From an uncultured Methylophaga sp. (GTDB lineage Bacteria > Pseudomonadota > Gammaproteobacteria > Nitrosococcales > Methylophagaceae): DNA of 64,000 nt. The notes beneath the pieces are model-generated. The model saw nothing but the letters and a program-made list of their open reading frames with translations. It had not been told where the DNA came from and did not search any database. Each line of letters starts with the position of its first letter. The stretch's first letter is position 1. Location: NCBI RefSeq assembly GCF_947259025.1, contig NZ_CAMYKO010000004.1, positions 434,001 through 498,000 on the forward strand. Direction: 5' to 3'. The position numbers and the translations under genes were made by a program. Below are positions 1 through 11,507 of the stretch, one piece after another.

Positions 1-586
1 TATCAACCATCCGGAACAGAAACATATCCTCTGCATCGATACAGCCCAACTCCACCATTTCCTGTTTGAGCCAGTCAATCAGCCCCTGCCAGAAAGCTGA
101 ACCATAAAGGATGACCGGGAAATGGCGAATCTTCTGGGTCTGAATCAAGGTCAAGGCTTCAAAGAACTCGTCCAGGGTGCCGAAACCACCGGGGAACACC
201 ACATAGCCCATCGAGTATTTAACGAACATCAGCTTACGCACGAAGAAATAGCGAAAACTGAGGCTGGTATCCTGGTTGGGGTTAGGCGTTTGTTCATGGG
301 GCAGCTCAATATTGAGGCCGACTGAGCGGCCGCCCTGGTTGATGGCGCCCTCATTGGCCGCACCCATAATGCCCGGCCCACCGCCGGTGATGACAGATAA
401 ACCGGCCTGAGACAGCGCAGTCGCCACTGCTTTTGCAGCATCGTAATAGGGAGAATCGAGGTTCAGCCGTGCGCTGCCAAATATGGAGACTGCAGGCCCC
501 AGTTCATTCAGCGTTTCTATGCCATCAATCAATTCAGCCTGGATACGAAATACGCGCCAGGCTTCTGAAGTTTTCAGATCTTCCAT
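1..586 (-). CDS. LOG-family Rossmann-fold protein (TIGR00730 type), partial
   Basis: This reading frame runs off the left edge, so about 195 residues of N-terminal and central sequence are visible. The start is an ATG at 584-586, with GAGG about a dozen bases upstream. The protein shows the nucleotide-binding ITGGGPGIMGAANEGA stretch and, further on, the family signature PGGFGTLDEF. Both are characteristic of LOG or lysine-decarboxylase-like proteins, which hydrolyse nucleoside monophosphates (the cytokinin-activating phosphoribohydrolase reaction in plants). In bacteria the physiological substrate is usually unknown. It is transcribed divergently from purD, which is compatible with nucleotide metabolism but does not prove it. 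Identification of the family is firm; the role is not. Confidence 0.85.
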   Translation of the reverse strand, partial: MEDLKTSEAWRVFRIQAELIDGIETLNELGPAVSIFGSARLNLDSPYYDAAKAVATALSQAGLSVITGGGPGIMGAANEGAINQGGRSVGLNIELPHEQTPNPNQDTSLSFRYFFVRKLMFVKYSMGYVVFPGGFGTLDEFFEALTLIQTQKIRHFPVILYGSAFWQGLIDWLKQEMVELGCIDAEDMFLFRMVD

Positions 587-693
587 GCTCAGTCCAGCCT
601 CTTCGCTGTCATGCCTGTCATTCAAGATAATTAAATGCCCATGGCTTTGCAATTGGCTGGATTGGCTGGCGTATTGGGTAACAATCCCTCTGT

Positions 694-717
694 GATCCCG
701 AGCGAAGTCGAGGGATC
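694..717. repeat. Short imperfect palindrome, REP-like
   Basis: The sequence has GATCCC at 694-699 and GGGATC at 712-717 around a GAGCGAAGTCGA core. It lies in the 236-base intergenic space between the LOG gene and purD. Elements of this general form occur as dispersed intergenic repeats in many proteobacterial genomes. Only one copy is visible here, so calling it a repeat is an inference. Confidence 0.35.
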
Positions 718-822
718 TCAGGGCTCAGCAACGGATAGATAAATCAGGCTCCTGCGCCTGATGATAGAAAGCCGGATATCAGGTATTATTATCGCCTTTT
801 CTGCACATTTTTCGGCGAATCT

Positions 823-2112
823 ATGAAAGTTCTTGTAATCGGCAGTGGCGGGCGCGAGCATGCGCTGGCCTGGAAACTCAGTCAGTCTTCCCAGCAACCA
901 CAGGTTTTTGTGGCACCCGGCAACCCCGGTACCGCGCTGGAACCTGGTATCAGTAATGTAGATATTAAAGTCGAGGATATCGACGGACTGGTGGCTTTTG
1001 CCAAAGATAACGCGATTGACCTGACCGTGGTTGGCCCCGAAGTACCCCTGGTGTTGGGCGTTGTCGATGCCTTTGAAGCGGCCGGTTTGCGCTGCTTCGG
1101 CCCCAATCAGGCAGCGGCTGAACTGGAAGCCTCCAAGAGTTTCACCAAGGACTTTCTGGCCCGCCACCAGATTCCCACCGCGGCTTACAAGGTCTTTACC
1201 GAGGTAGAGCCGGCTAAAGCTTATATTAAGGAGCAGGGCGCGCCGATCGTAGTTAAGGCTGATGGCCTCGCAGCCGGTAAGGGCGTTATTGTTGCCCAGA
1301 CCGAACTGCAGGCGATAGAGGCCGTGGAAGATATGCTGGCAGGCAATAAGTTTGGGGATGCCGGTCATCGGGTTGTGGTTGAAGAATTCATGACCGGCGA
1401 AGAAGCCAGTTTTATCGTGATGGTAGATGGTGAACATATTCTGCCATTGGCGACTTCTCAGGATCACAAAGCACGCGATGATGGCGACAAAGGCCCCAAT
1501 ACCGGTGGCATGGGCGCGTATTCACCGGCACCGGTCGTCACCGATGACGTCTATCAGCGCATTATGGATGAGGTTATCGTGCCTACCGTCAAAGGCATGG
1601 CGGCAGACGGCAGGCCCTATGTCGGCTTTCTCTATGCCGGTCTGATGATTGACGAAAACGGTGCGCCCAAGGTGGTCGAGTACAACTGCCGTTTTGGTGA
1701 CCCTGAAACGCAGCCAATCCTGATGCGTCTGCGTTCGGATCTGCTTGAACTCTGTCAGGCTGGCCTCGATGGCCGCCTTGATCATGTCTCCGTGGACTGG
1801 GATCCGCGTGCCGCAGTTGGTGTGGTCATGGCAGCAGGCGGTTATCCGGATGCCTATCGCAAAGGCGACAAGATCTCCGGCCTGACGCAGGCAGAAAGCC
1901 TGGGTAGCAAGGTCTTCCATGCCGGCACGGCATGCGAAGGCGAAGATGTGGTTACAGCGGGTGGTCGTGTGCTTTGTGTTACTGCGCTGGGTGACAGCGT
2001 GGCTGATGCCAAGGCCAAAGCCTATATTTCCCTGTCGGAAATCAGCTGGGATGATGCCTACTACAGAACGGATATCGCTTACCGGGCGGTAGCCCGCGAG
2101 CAGGCGCTCTGA
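823..2112 (+). CDS. purD: Phosphoribosylamine-glycine ligase (GAR synthetase)
   Basis: The 429-residue protein catalyses the ATP-dependent joining of 5-phosphoribosylamine and glycine, the second step of de novo purine synthesis, in the cytosol. The N-terminal domain begins MKVLVIGSGGREHAL and has GPEVPL at 71-76. The ATP-grasp domain has KADGLAAGKGV at 145-155, then a DDGDKGPNTGGMGAY segment and the NCRFGDPETQ metal and ATP site. Length matches the family. In many gammaproteobacteria purD follows purH; here purH is not adjacent and purD stands alone, followed 114 bases later by tsaC. The start is the first ATG of the conserved N-terminus. Confidence 0.97.
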   Translation: MKVLVIGSGGREHALAWKLSQSSQQPQVFVAPGNPGTALEPGISNVDIKVEDIDGLVAFAKDNAIDLTVVGPEVPLVLGVVDAFEAAGLRCFGPNQAAAELEASKSFTKDFLARHQIPTAAYKVFTEVEPAKAYIKEQGAPIVVKADGLAAGKGVIVAQTELQAIEAVEDMLAGNKFGDAGHRVVVEEFMTGEEASFIVMVDGEHILPLATSQDHKARDDGDKGPNTGGMGAYSPAPVVTDDVYQRIMDEVIVPTVKGMAADGRPYVGFLYAGLMIDENGAPKVVEYNCRFGDPETQPILMRLRSDLLELCQAGLDGRLDHVSVDWDPRAAVGVVMAAGGYPDAYRKGDKISGLTQAESLGSKVFHAGTACEGEDVVTAGGRVLCVTALGDSVADAKAKAYISLSEISWDDAYYRTDIAYRAVAREQAL

Positions 2113-2165
2113 ACAAGCGCCAAGCCAGTGAAACTCGCTTTATGAATGGGAAGCAGGCTACAGAC

Positions 2166-2209
2166 CGGGTCTGCGGCTCATGTCTTTGACAATAATGACC
2201 CGTTTTTTT
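2166..2209 (+). terminator. Possible terminator after purD
   Basis: CGGGTC at 2166-2171 can pair with GACCCG at 2197-2202, followed directly by seven T residues. The loop is long (25 bases), so this is a weak candidate. It is placed where a purD terminator would be expected, just upstream of the tsaC ribosome binding site (GAGAGGG). Confidence 0.4.
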
Positions 2210-2226
2210 ATTGAGAGGGACATCCA

Positions 2227-3686
<1,460 letters not shown>

Positions 3687-3700
3687 TGAGGGGAAAGGCT

Positions 3701-3848
3701 TATCCGCAGATGACGCAGATAGCCACAGATTATTCCCTCAGCGAATTACCGACTGCTTCATGCCCCTGTCCATCGGCGTTAAGCGAGAGGCAACAAGCAT
3801 TAAAATCTCATCAGTTAATCAGCGTTTATCTGTACCATCTGCGGATGA
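3701..3848. repeat. Small element with about 20-bp terminal inverted repeats
   Basis: The left end (3701-3720) reads TATCCGCAGATGACGCAGAT. The right end (3828-3848) is its near inverted copy, ATCTG-TACCATCTGCGGATGA. The roughly 148-bp interval lies between the convergent hemF and prfA stops and contains no convincing gene; a 65-codon frame across it has no ribosome binding site. CGCAGAT-type motifs recur in dispersed intergenic repeats of many bacteria. This could be a MITE-like unit or a folded terminator shared by the two convergent genes. Confidence 0.5.
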
Positions 3849-3852
3849 CCTG

Positions 3853-4938
3853 TTAATCACCGGCCAGTAGTGCCAGTTGATCAGCCTGATATTCGTTGAT
3901 GAGCGGCTCGACGACCTGATCCAGGTCACCTTCGACGATTTCGTTCAGCTTGTACAAAGTCAGGTTGATGCGATGATCAGTCATGCGGCCCTGAGGGTAA
4001 TTATAGGTACGGATGCGTTCACTGCGGTCACCACTGCCCACCAGTGATTTACGGGTCTGAGCCTGTTCTGCTTCCTGTTTTTGTACCTGCTCGGCCATGA
4101 TTCGTGATTGCAGCACTGCCATCGCCTTGGCGCGGTTTTTATGCTGGGAGCGTTCTTCCTGACATTCCACCACGATACCGGTGGGGATATGGGTAATGCG
4201 AATCGCCGAGTCGGTTTTATTCACGTGCTGACCACCGGCGCCTGAGGCACGGAATGTATCGACGCGAATATCCGCGGGATTGATATCAACTTCGTCGATC
4301 TCGTCGACTTCTGGCAGGATCGCGACGGTACAGGCTGAGGTATGAATACGACCCTGGGATTCGGTCTCCGGTACCCGTTGCACACGGTGGGCACCGGATT
4401 CAAACTTGAGTCGCGAATAAGCGCCTTCACCGACAATTCGGCAGATGATTTCTTTGTAACCGCCATGCTCGCCTTCCTGAGCGCTGATAACCTCGACTTT
4501 CCAGCGCTGATTTTCAGCATAGCGGTTATACATTTTGAATAAATCACCGGAGAAGATCGCCGCCTCATCGCCACCGGTGCCAGCGCGGATCTCCAGGTAG
4601 ATATTGCGCTGATCGTTGGGATCTTTGGGTAATAGCAGCTTTTGCAGCGTCAGTTCCAGATCTTCCAGTTTGCTTTCTGCGACGGTGAGCTCTTCGCTGG
4701 CCATTTCCCGCATCTCAGCATCGTCTTCTTCCAGCATCAGCCTGGCATCGTCGATTGCTGTCAATGTGTTGCGATATGTAGTGAAGTTGCTGACAACAGG
4801 CTCTAACTGTGCGTACTCCTGGGATAAGCTGCGAAACTTGTTCTGATCGGCCATGGTATCCGGATCGGCTAGCAGGCCAGCGATTTCTTCATGGCGATCG
4901 ACGAGAGATTCCAGTTTTGATTTGATCGACTCTTTCAC
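3853..4938 (-). CDS. prfA: Peptide chain release factor 1
   Basis: The 361-residue factor reads UAA and UAG stop codons and triggers peptidyl-tRNA hydrolysis on the ribosome. The catalytic GGQ is at 235-237 in [13 protein letters not shown]. The codon-recognition PxT of RF1 appears as PET in [15 protein letters not shown], which separates it from RF2 (SPF). The start is a GTG whose first bases overlap the hemA stop (GTGA), so the pair is translationally coupled. The hemA-prfA order is widely conserved in gammaproteobacteria; the prmC gene that often follows is not here. Confidence 0.97.
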   Translation of the reverse strand: MKESIKSKLESLVDRHEEIAGLLADPDTMADQNKFRSLSQEYAQLEPVVSNFTTYRNTLTAIDDARLMLEEDDAEMREMASEELTVAESKLEDLELTLQKLLLPKDPNDQRNIYLEIRAGTGGDEAAIFSGDLFKMYNRYAENQRWKVEVISAQEGEHGGYKEIICRIVGEGAYSRLKFESGAHRVQRVPETESQGRIHTSACTVAILPEVDEIDEVDINPADIRVDTFRASGAGGQHVNKTDSAIRITHIPTGIVVECQEERSQHKNRAKAMAVLQSRIMAEQVQKQEAEQAQTRKSLVGSGDRSERIRTYNYPQGRMTDHRINLTLYKLNEIVEGDLDQVVEPLINEYQADQLALLAGD

Positions 4939-6194
4939 TTTTGATCCTTGATATTAAACAGACGGCGGGCTGAGTCCAGCAGCTGGTCGTCTTCTTCGAA
5001 ACCGGACTGGCGTAATTGACGGCTGGGTTCGTGTAAAAGGCGGTTGGTCAGGCTACGGGCCAGTTCTGTCATTGCCTGCTCAGGAGTGAAGCCCTGTTCC
5101 AGTTGTTTTAATGCTTTTTCAAGTGAAGACTTACTTACTTCTTCTGCATTATCGCGAATGGCCCGAATGACAGGGACGGCATCCTGGGCTCGCAGCCAGG
5201 CAAGAAAATGACCGACTTGGCTGTCGATGATTTCTTCGGCCTGAAGCGCGGCATCGCGGCGGGACTGCAGGTTTTCTTCAATAATGTCTCTGAGGTCGTC
5301 CACGCAATAGAGGTAAATATCCTCCAGTTGGTCGACTTCGACCTCAATATCACGTGGCACGGCAATGTCCACCATAAAAATAGGTTTGCGTTTACGCTGT
5401 TTGAGCGCGCGCTCCACCGCACCCTTGCCCAAGATCGGTAACTGGCTGGCAGTGGAACTGATCACAATATCGGCCTCGGCCAGGTGTGCCGGCAACTCAC
5501 TGAGGCTGATCGCATAGCCATCCACTTGGGCTGCCAGATTATGGGCTCTTTCAACGGTGCGGTTGGCAATAATCAGGCGCTGGATGCCGTTATCAAACAA
5601 GTGACGGGCCGCCAGTTCGATGGTGTCACCGGCACCAATTAATAACGCGGTGGATTGAGCCAAATCACTGAAGATCTGTTTTGCCAGGCTGACGGCAGCA
5701 AAAGCAACAGATACCGGGCTATTGCCAATGGCAGTGTCGGTACGGACCTGTTTGGCCACTGCAAACGCATGCTGGAACAGCCGTCCCAGAGATTTGCCCA
5801 GCGTTTTGGCATTCAAAGACTGGCTGTAAGCGTCTTTAAGTTGTCCCAAAATCTGCGGCTCGCCCAACACCATCGAGTCCAGGCCACAAGCCACTCTCAG
5901 CAAATGGCGGATTGCGTCGCCATTCTGGTAGTGATAAAGATAGGGCGTTATCGCGCCTTCTTCCAGCTGATGAAACCGGTGCAACCAAGCCACAATATCA
6001 TTGTCTGAATCATCATCGAGGCAACAGTAGATTTCTGTGCGGTTGCAAGTCGACAGAATGACGACTTCAAGCACAGACTCCTGTTGCTGTAGCGCCGACA
6101 ATGCGTCGGGCAATGTGTTCGCATCAAAAGCAAACAGCTCGCGGATATGCACGGGAGCCGTATTGTGGTTGATGCCGTAAGTGACAAGATGCAT
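4935..6194 (-). CDS. hemA: Glutamyl-tRNA reductase
   Basis: The 419-residue NADPH-dependent enzyme reduces Glu-tRNA(Glu) to glutamate-1-semialdehyde, the first committed step of C5-pathway tetrapyrrole synthesis. The catalytic cysteine is Cys50 in STCNRTE. The [16 protein letters not shown] signature, the [15 protein letters not shown] Rossmann segment and a C-terminal helical dimerisation region are all present. It is the first gene of a two-gene operon with prfA. It is divergent from the TPR lipoprotein operon across 116 bases, which must hold both promoters. Confidence 0.97.
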   Translation of the reverse strand: MHLVTYGINHNTAPVHIRELFAFDANTLPDALSALQQQESVLEVVILSTCNRTEIYCCLDDDSDNDIVAWLHRFHQLEEGAITPYLYHYQNGDAIRHLLRVACGLDSMVLGEPQILGQLKDAYSQSLNAKTLGKSLGRLFQHAFAVAKQVRTDTAIGNSPVSVAFAAVSLAKQIFSDLAQSTALLIGAGDTIELAARHLFDNGIQRLIIANRTVERAHNLAAQVDGYAISLSELPAHLAEADIVISSTASQLPILGKGAVERALKQRKRKPIFMVDIAVPRDIEVEVDQLEDIYLYCVDDLRDIIEENLQSRRDAALQAEEIIDSQVGHFLAWLRAQDAVPVIRAIRDNAEEVSKSSLEKALKQLEQGFTPEQAMTELARSLTNRLLHEPSRQLRQSGFEEDDQLLDSARRLFNIKDQK

Positions 6195-6310
6195 ATTGGG
6201 AAAAAGTCGTAATTAAATGCTGTTAAACTTTACAGCCGTTGTTGCAATGGTTTTTGTAGGACAAATCAATTCGCCATTCTATCAAAATCAAACGTGCAGG
6301 TCGTTTTAAT

Positions 6311-8107
6311 ATGGATCCAATGCAATCATTCATGGGTGACGTCAATCGGCGTTTCAAACATCTCGGGTTGCTGTTTCTGCCCTTGTTTCTGTTGGCCTGT
6401 GCTGCCAGCCCGGCCAAACAAACCAAGCTGGCCGATGCTTCGACTTCTGAAGACAGCCCTGCAGTCAGCAGTGAAACTAAAACCAACACTGAGACAGCGA
6501 AAGAGCCGGAGAGTTACCTGCCACTGACGCCGGAACTCATGTATTACGTGCTGGCTGCCGAAGTCGCCGGACAGCGTGGACAGGTGGGTGCCGCAGTAGA
6601 CCTTTACCACCGCGCCTCAGAAGTGGTTGATTCACCCAATCTGGCGAGTCGTAGCGCTCAGGTTGCTACGCTGTCACGGGATCAAAAGCGTATCAATCGC
6701 GCGCTGGAACGCTGGGTTGAAGTCGATCCCGATGATGCTGACGTCTACATCATGCAGGCACCGTTTCTGATGATGAAGGACGATTACGATGCAGCCGTGG
6801 CAGCGGTTGATAAAGCGCTGAGCCTGGAACCGGAAAAGAAAGAAGCCTATCTCAAGCGTTTTTCCGAAAACATGGCAGAAGTGGCCGAGCCGGATCAGGC
6901 TCTACAAAGCCTCAGCAAACTAAGCTCTTATCAGCAGGGTGACCCGGACGCCAGGTTTGCCTATGCCCGCATGGCTTTTTTCTTCAAGCGTTACGATGAA
7001 ACTTTGCAGGAACTGGCACCGCTGATCGATGCTGAACCGGGCAATGAAGAATATCTGGTGCTCAAGGCCGATACGCTGCAGCGTCTGGGACGCTCGGATG
7101 AAGCCTTGGAATTAATTGCTGATGCAGCCAGCCGGGAAGAAGCCAGCCAGGATCTTCGCTTTACCCATGGCAAGTTGCTGGGTGAAAACGGTCGCACTGA
7201 CGAAGCGCGTGAGATCTTCGAGTCTATTCAGGCCGATGCCCCGGAAAACCGTGATGCTCTGTTCGCACTGGGATTGCTGGCATTGGAAGAACAGGATGGT
7301 GCGCTTGCCAAATCCTATTTCAGTGAATTGCTGAAAGTCGGCGACCCCAGTTATCAGGCGCCTTATTTTATGGGCGTTGCCGAAGAAATACTTGGCAACA
7401 CGGATGCGGCGATGGTGTGGTTTGCCTCCGTCCCCCTGCGCAGTAACCGATTTGAGCTGGCTCAGGAACATTACATCAACCTGCTGGTTGAACGCGGCGA
7501 GCTTACAAAAGCACGCCAGCACCTGAGCGAACTGCGCAAAGAGTTACCTGAACAGGCCCTGCAATACACCTTATATGAAGCGAGTTTGCTGCAGGAAGAA
7601 GGCAAAAAGCAGGCGGCCTTTGACTTGCTGACCAAGGCGATCAAGCAGTATCCGCAAAGTGAACAGGTACGCTATAGCCGGGCGATGGTTGCTGAGTCAA
7701 TTGACAGGCTGGATGTGCTGGAAAAAGATCTGCGCTGGATCCTGGAGCGTGATCCAAATAACGCCCAAGCGCTGAATGCTTTGGGCTATACGCTGACTGA
7801 CCGCACTGATCGCCATCAGGAAGCGCTGGATATGATCAACCGGGCGCTGGAACTGCAACCGGGTGACCCGTTTTATCTCGATAGTCTGGGTTGGGTTTAT
7901 TACCGGCTTGGTGACCTGGAAAAAGCCGAACGCTATCTGCGCCAGGCGCTGGAGGTGCAGCCCGATGCCGAGTTTATTGCTCACCTGGGGGAAGTGCTGT
8001 GGGAGCGCGGCAAGCAGCAGGAAGCCAAACAAATCTGGCAGCAGGGCCTGGAGCACGATGCTGACAACAGTCTGCTGCTCGATACTATGCGCAGGTATGG
8101 TCAATGA
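6311..8107 (+). CDS. TPR-repeat lipoprotein upstream of lolB
   Basis: The protein is up to 598 residues. A hydrophobic stretch ends in the lipobox LLAC at Cys30, so it is probably an outer-membrane-anchored lipoprotein. An ATG at 6332 (MGDVNRRFKH) would give a more usual signal-peptide length and may be the true start. The body is a long array of tetratricopeptide repeats, clearest near the C-terminus (for example NAQALNALGYTLTDR, then YLDSLGWVYYRLGDLEKAE). Homologous TPR proteins lie between hemA and lolB in Pseudomonas. Its stop overlaps the lolB start (ATGA). The molecular role is unknown; a scaffold at the outer membrane is a fair inference. Confidence 0.85.
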   Translation: MDPMQSFMGDVNRRFKHLGLLFLPLFLLACAASPAKQTKLADASTSEDSPAVSSETKTNTETAKEPESYLPLTPELMYYVLAAEVAGQRGQVGAAVDLYHRASEVVDSPNLASRSAQVATLSRDQKRINRALERWVEVDPDDADVYIMQAPFLMMKDDYDAAVAAVDKALSLEPEKKEAYLKRFSENMAEVAEPDQALQSLSKLSSYQQGDPDARFAYARMAFFFKRYDETLQELAPLIDAEPGNEEYLVLKADTLQRLGRSDEALELIADAASREEASQDLRFTHGKLLGENGRTDEAREIFESIQADAPENRDALFALGLLALEEQDGALAKSYFSELLKVGDPSYQAPYFMGVAEEILGNTDAAMVWFASVPLRSNRFELAQEHYINLLVERGELTKARQHLSELRKELPEQALQYTLYEASLLQEEGKKQAAFDLLTKAIKQYPQSEQVRYSRAMVAESIDRLDVLEKDLRWILERDPNNAQALNALGYTLTDRTDRHQEALDMINRALELQPGDPFYLDSLGWVYYRLGDLEKAERYLRQALEVQPDAEFIAHLGEVLWERGKQQEAKQIWQQGLEHDADNSLLLDTMRRYGQ

Positions 8108-8700
8108 GATTATTGCTGTGTCTGTCAGTCATCATCATGATGACTGGCTGTAGCTCTATTCGTCAGACTCAGCCCAGTCAGAGCCCCTATGAACTGTGGC
8201 AGCAGCGTCAGCTTCAGCAGGCTGAATTGCAGGCCTGGGCGTTTAAAGGACGCACCGCCATTGTTCAGGGTCAGGAAGGCTGGAATGCCGGTATCAACTG
8301 GCAGGAGCAAGGGCAGCATTACCAGATTCGCCTGTCAGGGCCTTTTTCACAGGGCGGCGTGTCACTTGATGGTGATCAGCAGCAGGTCACTTTGACTCTC
8401 AACGATGGAGAGACACTGACTGCACCGACCCCGGAACAGCTGCTGGCCGAGGCGATGGGCTGGCTGCTGCCGGTCAGCGCACTCCGTGACTGGGTCAGAG
8501 GTGTGCCGTATTCCGGCGCTCCGGTGGACAGCCGGGAACTGGACCAAGAGGGAAGGCTGACCAAACTGGAGCAGGCTGGCTGGCAGATAGAGTTTCTGCG
8601 CTATATGCCGTTTGAAAGCTATTCCATGCCAGCCAAGGTGTTTATGAAACACGCCCGGCTCAATGTCAAACTCATTGTCTCAGACTGGAGTCGGCCTTGA
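8104..8700 (+). CDS. lolB: Outer-membrane lipoprotein receptor LolB
   Basis: The 198-residue protein is itself a lipoprotein, with signal [16 protein letters not shown] and lipidated Cys16. LolB accepts lipoproteins from periplasmic LolA and inserts them in the outer membrane. The sequence shows the family pattern [21 protein letters not shown], then [12 protein letters not shown]. Length and position directly before ispE match the standard lolB-ispE-prs order. The start overlaps the upstream TPR gene and the stop overlaps the ispE start, so three genes are tightly coupled. Confidence 0.93.
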   Translation: MRLLLCLSVIIMMTGCSSIRQTQPSQSPYELWQQRQLQQAELQAWAFKGRTAIVQGQEGWNAGINWQEQGQHYQIRLSGPFSQGGVSLDGDQQQVTLTLNDGETLTAPTPEQLLAEAMGWLLPVSALRDWVRGVPYSGAPVDSRELDQEGRLTKLEQAGWQIEFLRYMPFESYSMPAKVFMKHARLNVKLIVSDWSRP

Positions 8701-9554
8701 TCAGTTGGCCGGCCCCGGCCAAGTTAAATCTGTTTTTGCATATTACCGGCCGCCGCGCCGACGATTACCACGATTTGCAAACGGCGTTTCAGTTTCTCGA
8801 CTATGGCGATGAGCTGCAGTTTGAAGTCAATGATAGCGGCGATATCCGCTTGAGCGCATCGCTGGCCGGTGTCGCCGATGAAGATAACTTAATCATTCGT
8901 GCCGCCCGTTTGCTGCAAAGTCACACCGGTTGTCAGCAGGGGGCTGTGATTCAGCTTGAGAAACGTTTGCCGATGGGCGGCGGTCTGGGTGGTGGCAGCT
9001 CCAATGCAGCCACGGTCTTGGTCGCTTTGAACTATCTGTGGCAAACGGCGGTCAGTAATGAGGATTTAGCGCAACTTGGTCTGCAATTAGGCGCAGATGT
9101 GCCGATTTTTATTGCCGGCTATGCTGCCTGGGCAGAAGGCGTGGGGGAAAGGCTGGCGCCGATAAACCCCACAGAATCATGGTTTGCCGTGATTAAGCCG
9201 GATTGTGAAGTGTCCACCGCAGAAATATTTTCATCGACGGAATTGACACGCGACTGCGAACCCATCACAATATCGCGCTTCCTTTCAGGGGAAGGCAGAA
9301 ACGTCTGCGAAGCGGTAGTAAAACAACGCTACCCGGCAGTTGCAAATGCGCTGAATTGGTTGGCACAATACGCGCCACCAAGGATGACCGGAACTGGTGC
9401 TTGTATATTCGCTGGTTTTGAAACGCAGCAGCAAGCGCAGCACGTAGTGGAAAACCTGCCTTCCAACTGGCAGGGGTTTGTGGCCAAAGGCTGTAACCGG
9501 TCGCCACTCACGGCATTAGCTTCGTCTCTTAATGAGTCGGATGCGACTGCATGA
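8697..9554 (+). CDS. ispE: 4-diphosphocytidyl-2-C-methyl-D-erythritol kinase
   Basis: The 285-residue GHMP kinase phosphorylates CDP-ME in the MEP isoprenoid pathway. The N-terminal [13 protein letters not shown] segment and the glycine-rich ATP loop [14 protein letters not shown] (92-105) are diagnostic. The start is inferred to be a TTG at 8697 that overlaps the lolB stop (TTGA). It places the conserved N-terminus at the right distance, and no ATG is available before the PAPAKLN motif. A tRNA-Gln gene follows, as in many gammaproteobacteria. Confidence 0.95.
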   Translation: MISWPAPAKLNLFLHITGRRADDYHDLQTAFQFLDYGDELQFEVNDSGDIRLSASLAGVADEDNLIIRAARLLQSHTGCQQGAVIQLEKRLPMGGGLGGGSSNAATVLVALNYLWQTAVSNEDLAQLGLQLGADVPIFIAGYAAWAEGVGERLAPINPTESWFAVIKPDCEVSTAEIFSSTELTRDCEPITISRFLSGEGRNVCEAVVKQRYPAVANALNWLAQYAPPRMTGTGACIFAGFETQQQAQHVVENLPSNWQGFVAKGCNRSPLTALASSLNESDATA

Positions 9555-9576
9555 TGATAGAATGAGTTTTTACAGT

Positions 9577-9651
9577 TGGGGTATCGCCAAGCGGTAAGGC
9601 ACTGGGTTTTGATCCCAGCATTCCCAGGTTCGAATCCTGGTACCCCAGCCA
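9577..9651 (+). tRNA. tRNA-Gln (anticodon TTG)
   Basis: The 75-base gene has a TGGGGTA/TACCCCA acceptor stem, a CTGGG-TTTTGAT-CCCAG anticodon arm giving anticodon TTG, a GGTTCGAATCC T arm and an encoded CCA. It lies between ispE and prs, the conserved position for tRNA-Gln in this clade. Confidence 0.97.
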
Positions 9652-9690
9652 CTCTTTTTTCTTTTTAGACAGAAACTCGGCGCCACTACC

Positions 9691-10677
9691 GTGACACAAA
9701 ACCGACTTCTCCAGTTACAGCAACGCACAGCCGACAGTCGCATGATGGTTTTTACCGGCAATGCGAACCGTAAGCTGGCGCAGAATATTGCTAACTTCCT
9801 CAGCATCTCCATTGGTAAAGCCACCGTCGAAAAATTCAGCGACGGCGAAATCATGGTCGAAATTCTCGATAACGTCCGCGGCAAGGACGTCTTTATCGTG
9901 CAGCCGACCTGCATGCCGACCAATGATAATCTGATGGAGTTGATGGTGATGACCGACGCGATTCGTCGCGCCTCGGCCAAGCGCATCACCCTGGTCGTGC
10001 CTTACTTTGGTTATTCACGTCAGGACCGCCGTCCCCGTTCGGCGCGAGTGGCGATTACCGCGAAAGTGGTGGCCAACATGTTGACCGGTGTCGGTGCTGA
10101 CCGTGTGTTGACGGTCGACCTGCATGCCGATCAGATCCAGGGCTTTTTTGATTGCCCTGTTGATAACGTCTACGCTTCACCGGTTCTGCTGGGTGATATC
10201 TGGAAACATAAATACCAGGATTTGGTGGTGGTTTCGCCTGATGTAGGCGGCGTAGTTCGCGCCCGGGCTTTGGCCAAGCATCTGGATGTGGAACTGGCGA
10301 TCATCGATAAACGCCGTCCACGGGCCAATGAAGCCAAGGTGATGAATATCATCGGTGACGTTAATAACCGCGTCTGCGTGTTGATTGACGATATGGTGGA
10401 TACCGCCGGCACTTTGTGTGCTGCAGCCGCCGCCCTCAAAGAACACGGTGCGAAGAAGGTCGTGGCCTATTCCACCCACCCGGTTTTATCCGGTCCGGCC
10501 ATCGACAATATTTCCAAGTCGGTGTTGGATGAAGTGGTCGTGACAGACACGATTCCACTGCAGCCCAATGCGGCTGATTGTGACAAAATTCGCGTGCTCA
10601 GTATCGCTGAAATGCTGGCTGAAGCGATGTACAGAATTAGTAACGAGGAGTCAGTCAGCTCCTTGTATATGGATTAG
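9691..10677 (+). CDS. prs: Ribose-phosphate pyrophosphokinase
   Basis: The enzyme makes PRPP from ribose-5-phosphate and ATP for purine, pyrimidine, histidine and NAD synthesis. Motifs are [14 protein letters not shown] at the N-terminus, [16 protein letters not shown], the metal-binding [11 protein letters not shown], and the PRPP loop [13 protein letters not shown]. The frame opens with a GTG at 9691 (328 residues), but typical Prs proteins begin around the ATG pair at 9742/9745 (about 310-311 residues). No clear ribosome binding site separates these choices, so the true start may be internal. A terminator follows at 10727-10747. Confidence 0.95.
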   Translation: MTQNRLLQLQQRTADSRMMVFTGNANRKLAQNIANFLSISIGKATVEKFSDGEIMVEILDNVRGKDVFIVQPTCMPTNDNLMELMVMTDAIRRASAKRITLVVPYFGYSRQDRRPRSARVAITAKVVANMLTGVGADRVLTVDLHADQIQGFFDCPVDNVYASPVLLGDIWKHKYQDLVVVSPDVGGVVRARALAKHLDVELAIIDKRRPRANEAKVMNIIGDVNNRVCVLIDDMVDTAGTLCAAAAALKEHGAKKVVAYSTHPVLSGPAIDNISKSVLDEVVVTDTIPLQPNAADCDKIRVLSIAEMLAEAMYRISNEESVSSLYMD

Positions 10678-10726
10678 CCGGCTCGCCGGTTATTGAGTGC
10701 CGAACCTGGTCGCGGGGGAGGCGAGT

Positions 10727-10747
10727 ACCGCCGTTGGGCGGTTTTTT
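10727..10747 (+). terminator. Rho-independent terminator after prs
   Basis: ACCGCC at 10727-10732 and GGCGGT at 10737-10742 form a six-pair stem with a GTTG loop, followed by a run of T to 10747. Confidence 0.8.
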
Positions 10748-10782
10748 GATGAACAATAGTTCATATTTTTTTGGAGAAAATC

Positions 10783-11484
10783 ATGGAAAACTTGTTTGAA
10801 GTACATGCCGAAGCACGTACTGATGAGGGGAAAGGTGCGAGCCGCCGCCTTCGTCATGCGGGCAAATTCCCGGCAGTTGTTTATGGTGCGGAAAAAGATC
10901 CGGTTTCAGTTTCCCTGGATCACAACCAGTTCCTGCGTCACCTGGACGAAGAAGCGTTCTACGCTCACATCCTGACTCTGGTTGTGGATGGTAAAAAAGA
11001 CCAGGTGGTTCTGAAAGACTTGCAACGTCATCCTGCCAACGACAACAAAATCCTGCACGCTGACTTCCTGCGTGTTCACGCTGGCCATGAAATGACCATG
11101 ACTGTGCCGGTTCACTTTATTGGTGAAGATGTCGCGCCGGGCGTTAAAGAAGGTGGCCAGGTCACGCACATGATGAACGAGGTGGAAATCGCCTGTCTGC
11201 CAAAAGACCTGCCTGAATACATCGAAGCAGACATTTCCAATCTGGAAATGGATGACAGTATTCACCTGTCTGAACTGACGCTGCCGAAAGGCGTGAGCCT
11301 GACTGCGCTGACTCACCACCAGGAAGAAGAACTGGAAGAAGGCGAACGTTCTGCCTACGACCAGGCTGTCGCCAGCATCCATATGCCACGTGTACAGGAA
11401 GTCGAAGAAGACGAGGAAGACACAGAAGCGACTGACGCGTCTGCCGAAGAAGAAAACGGCGACGACGAAGCGACTGAAGAGTAA
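10783..11484 (+). CDS. rplY: 50S ribosomal protein L25, long Ctc/TL5 form
   Basis: The 233-residue 5S-rRNA-binding ribosomal protein carries an N-terminal L25 domain (GKGASRRLRHAGKFPAVVYG), a C-terminal TL5-type beta domain, and an acidic tail rich in E and D over the last about 35 residues. The start at 10783 is chosen because GGAG sits at the right distance; the frame itself can be read from a TTG at 10771 that lies on the ribosome binding site. The order prs-rplY-pth-ychF is standard. The long form is common outside enteric bacteria, where L25 is only about 95 residues. Confidence 0.95.
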   Translation: MENLFEVHAEARTDEGKGASRRLRHAGKFPAVVYGAEKDPVSVSLDHNQFLRHLDEEAFYAHILTLVVDGKKDQVVLKDLQRHPANDNKILHADFLRVHAGHEMTMTVPVHFIGEDVAPGVKEGGQVTHMMNEVEIACLPKDLPEYIEADISNLEMDDSIHLSELTLPKGVSLTALTHHQEEELEEGERSAYDQAVASIHMPRVQEVEEDEEDTEATDASAEEENGDDEATEE

Positions 11485-11507
11485 CTTCTGCTGTCTGGGG
11501 GAGCTGA

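Noticed and set aside
718-1467. Long minus-strand frame of 249 codons across the purD start
   Set aside because: It lies antisense to the strongly conserved purD coding sequence, and its product resembles no family.
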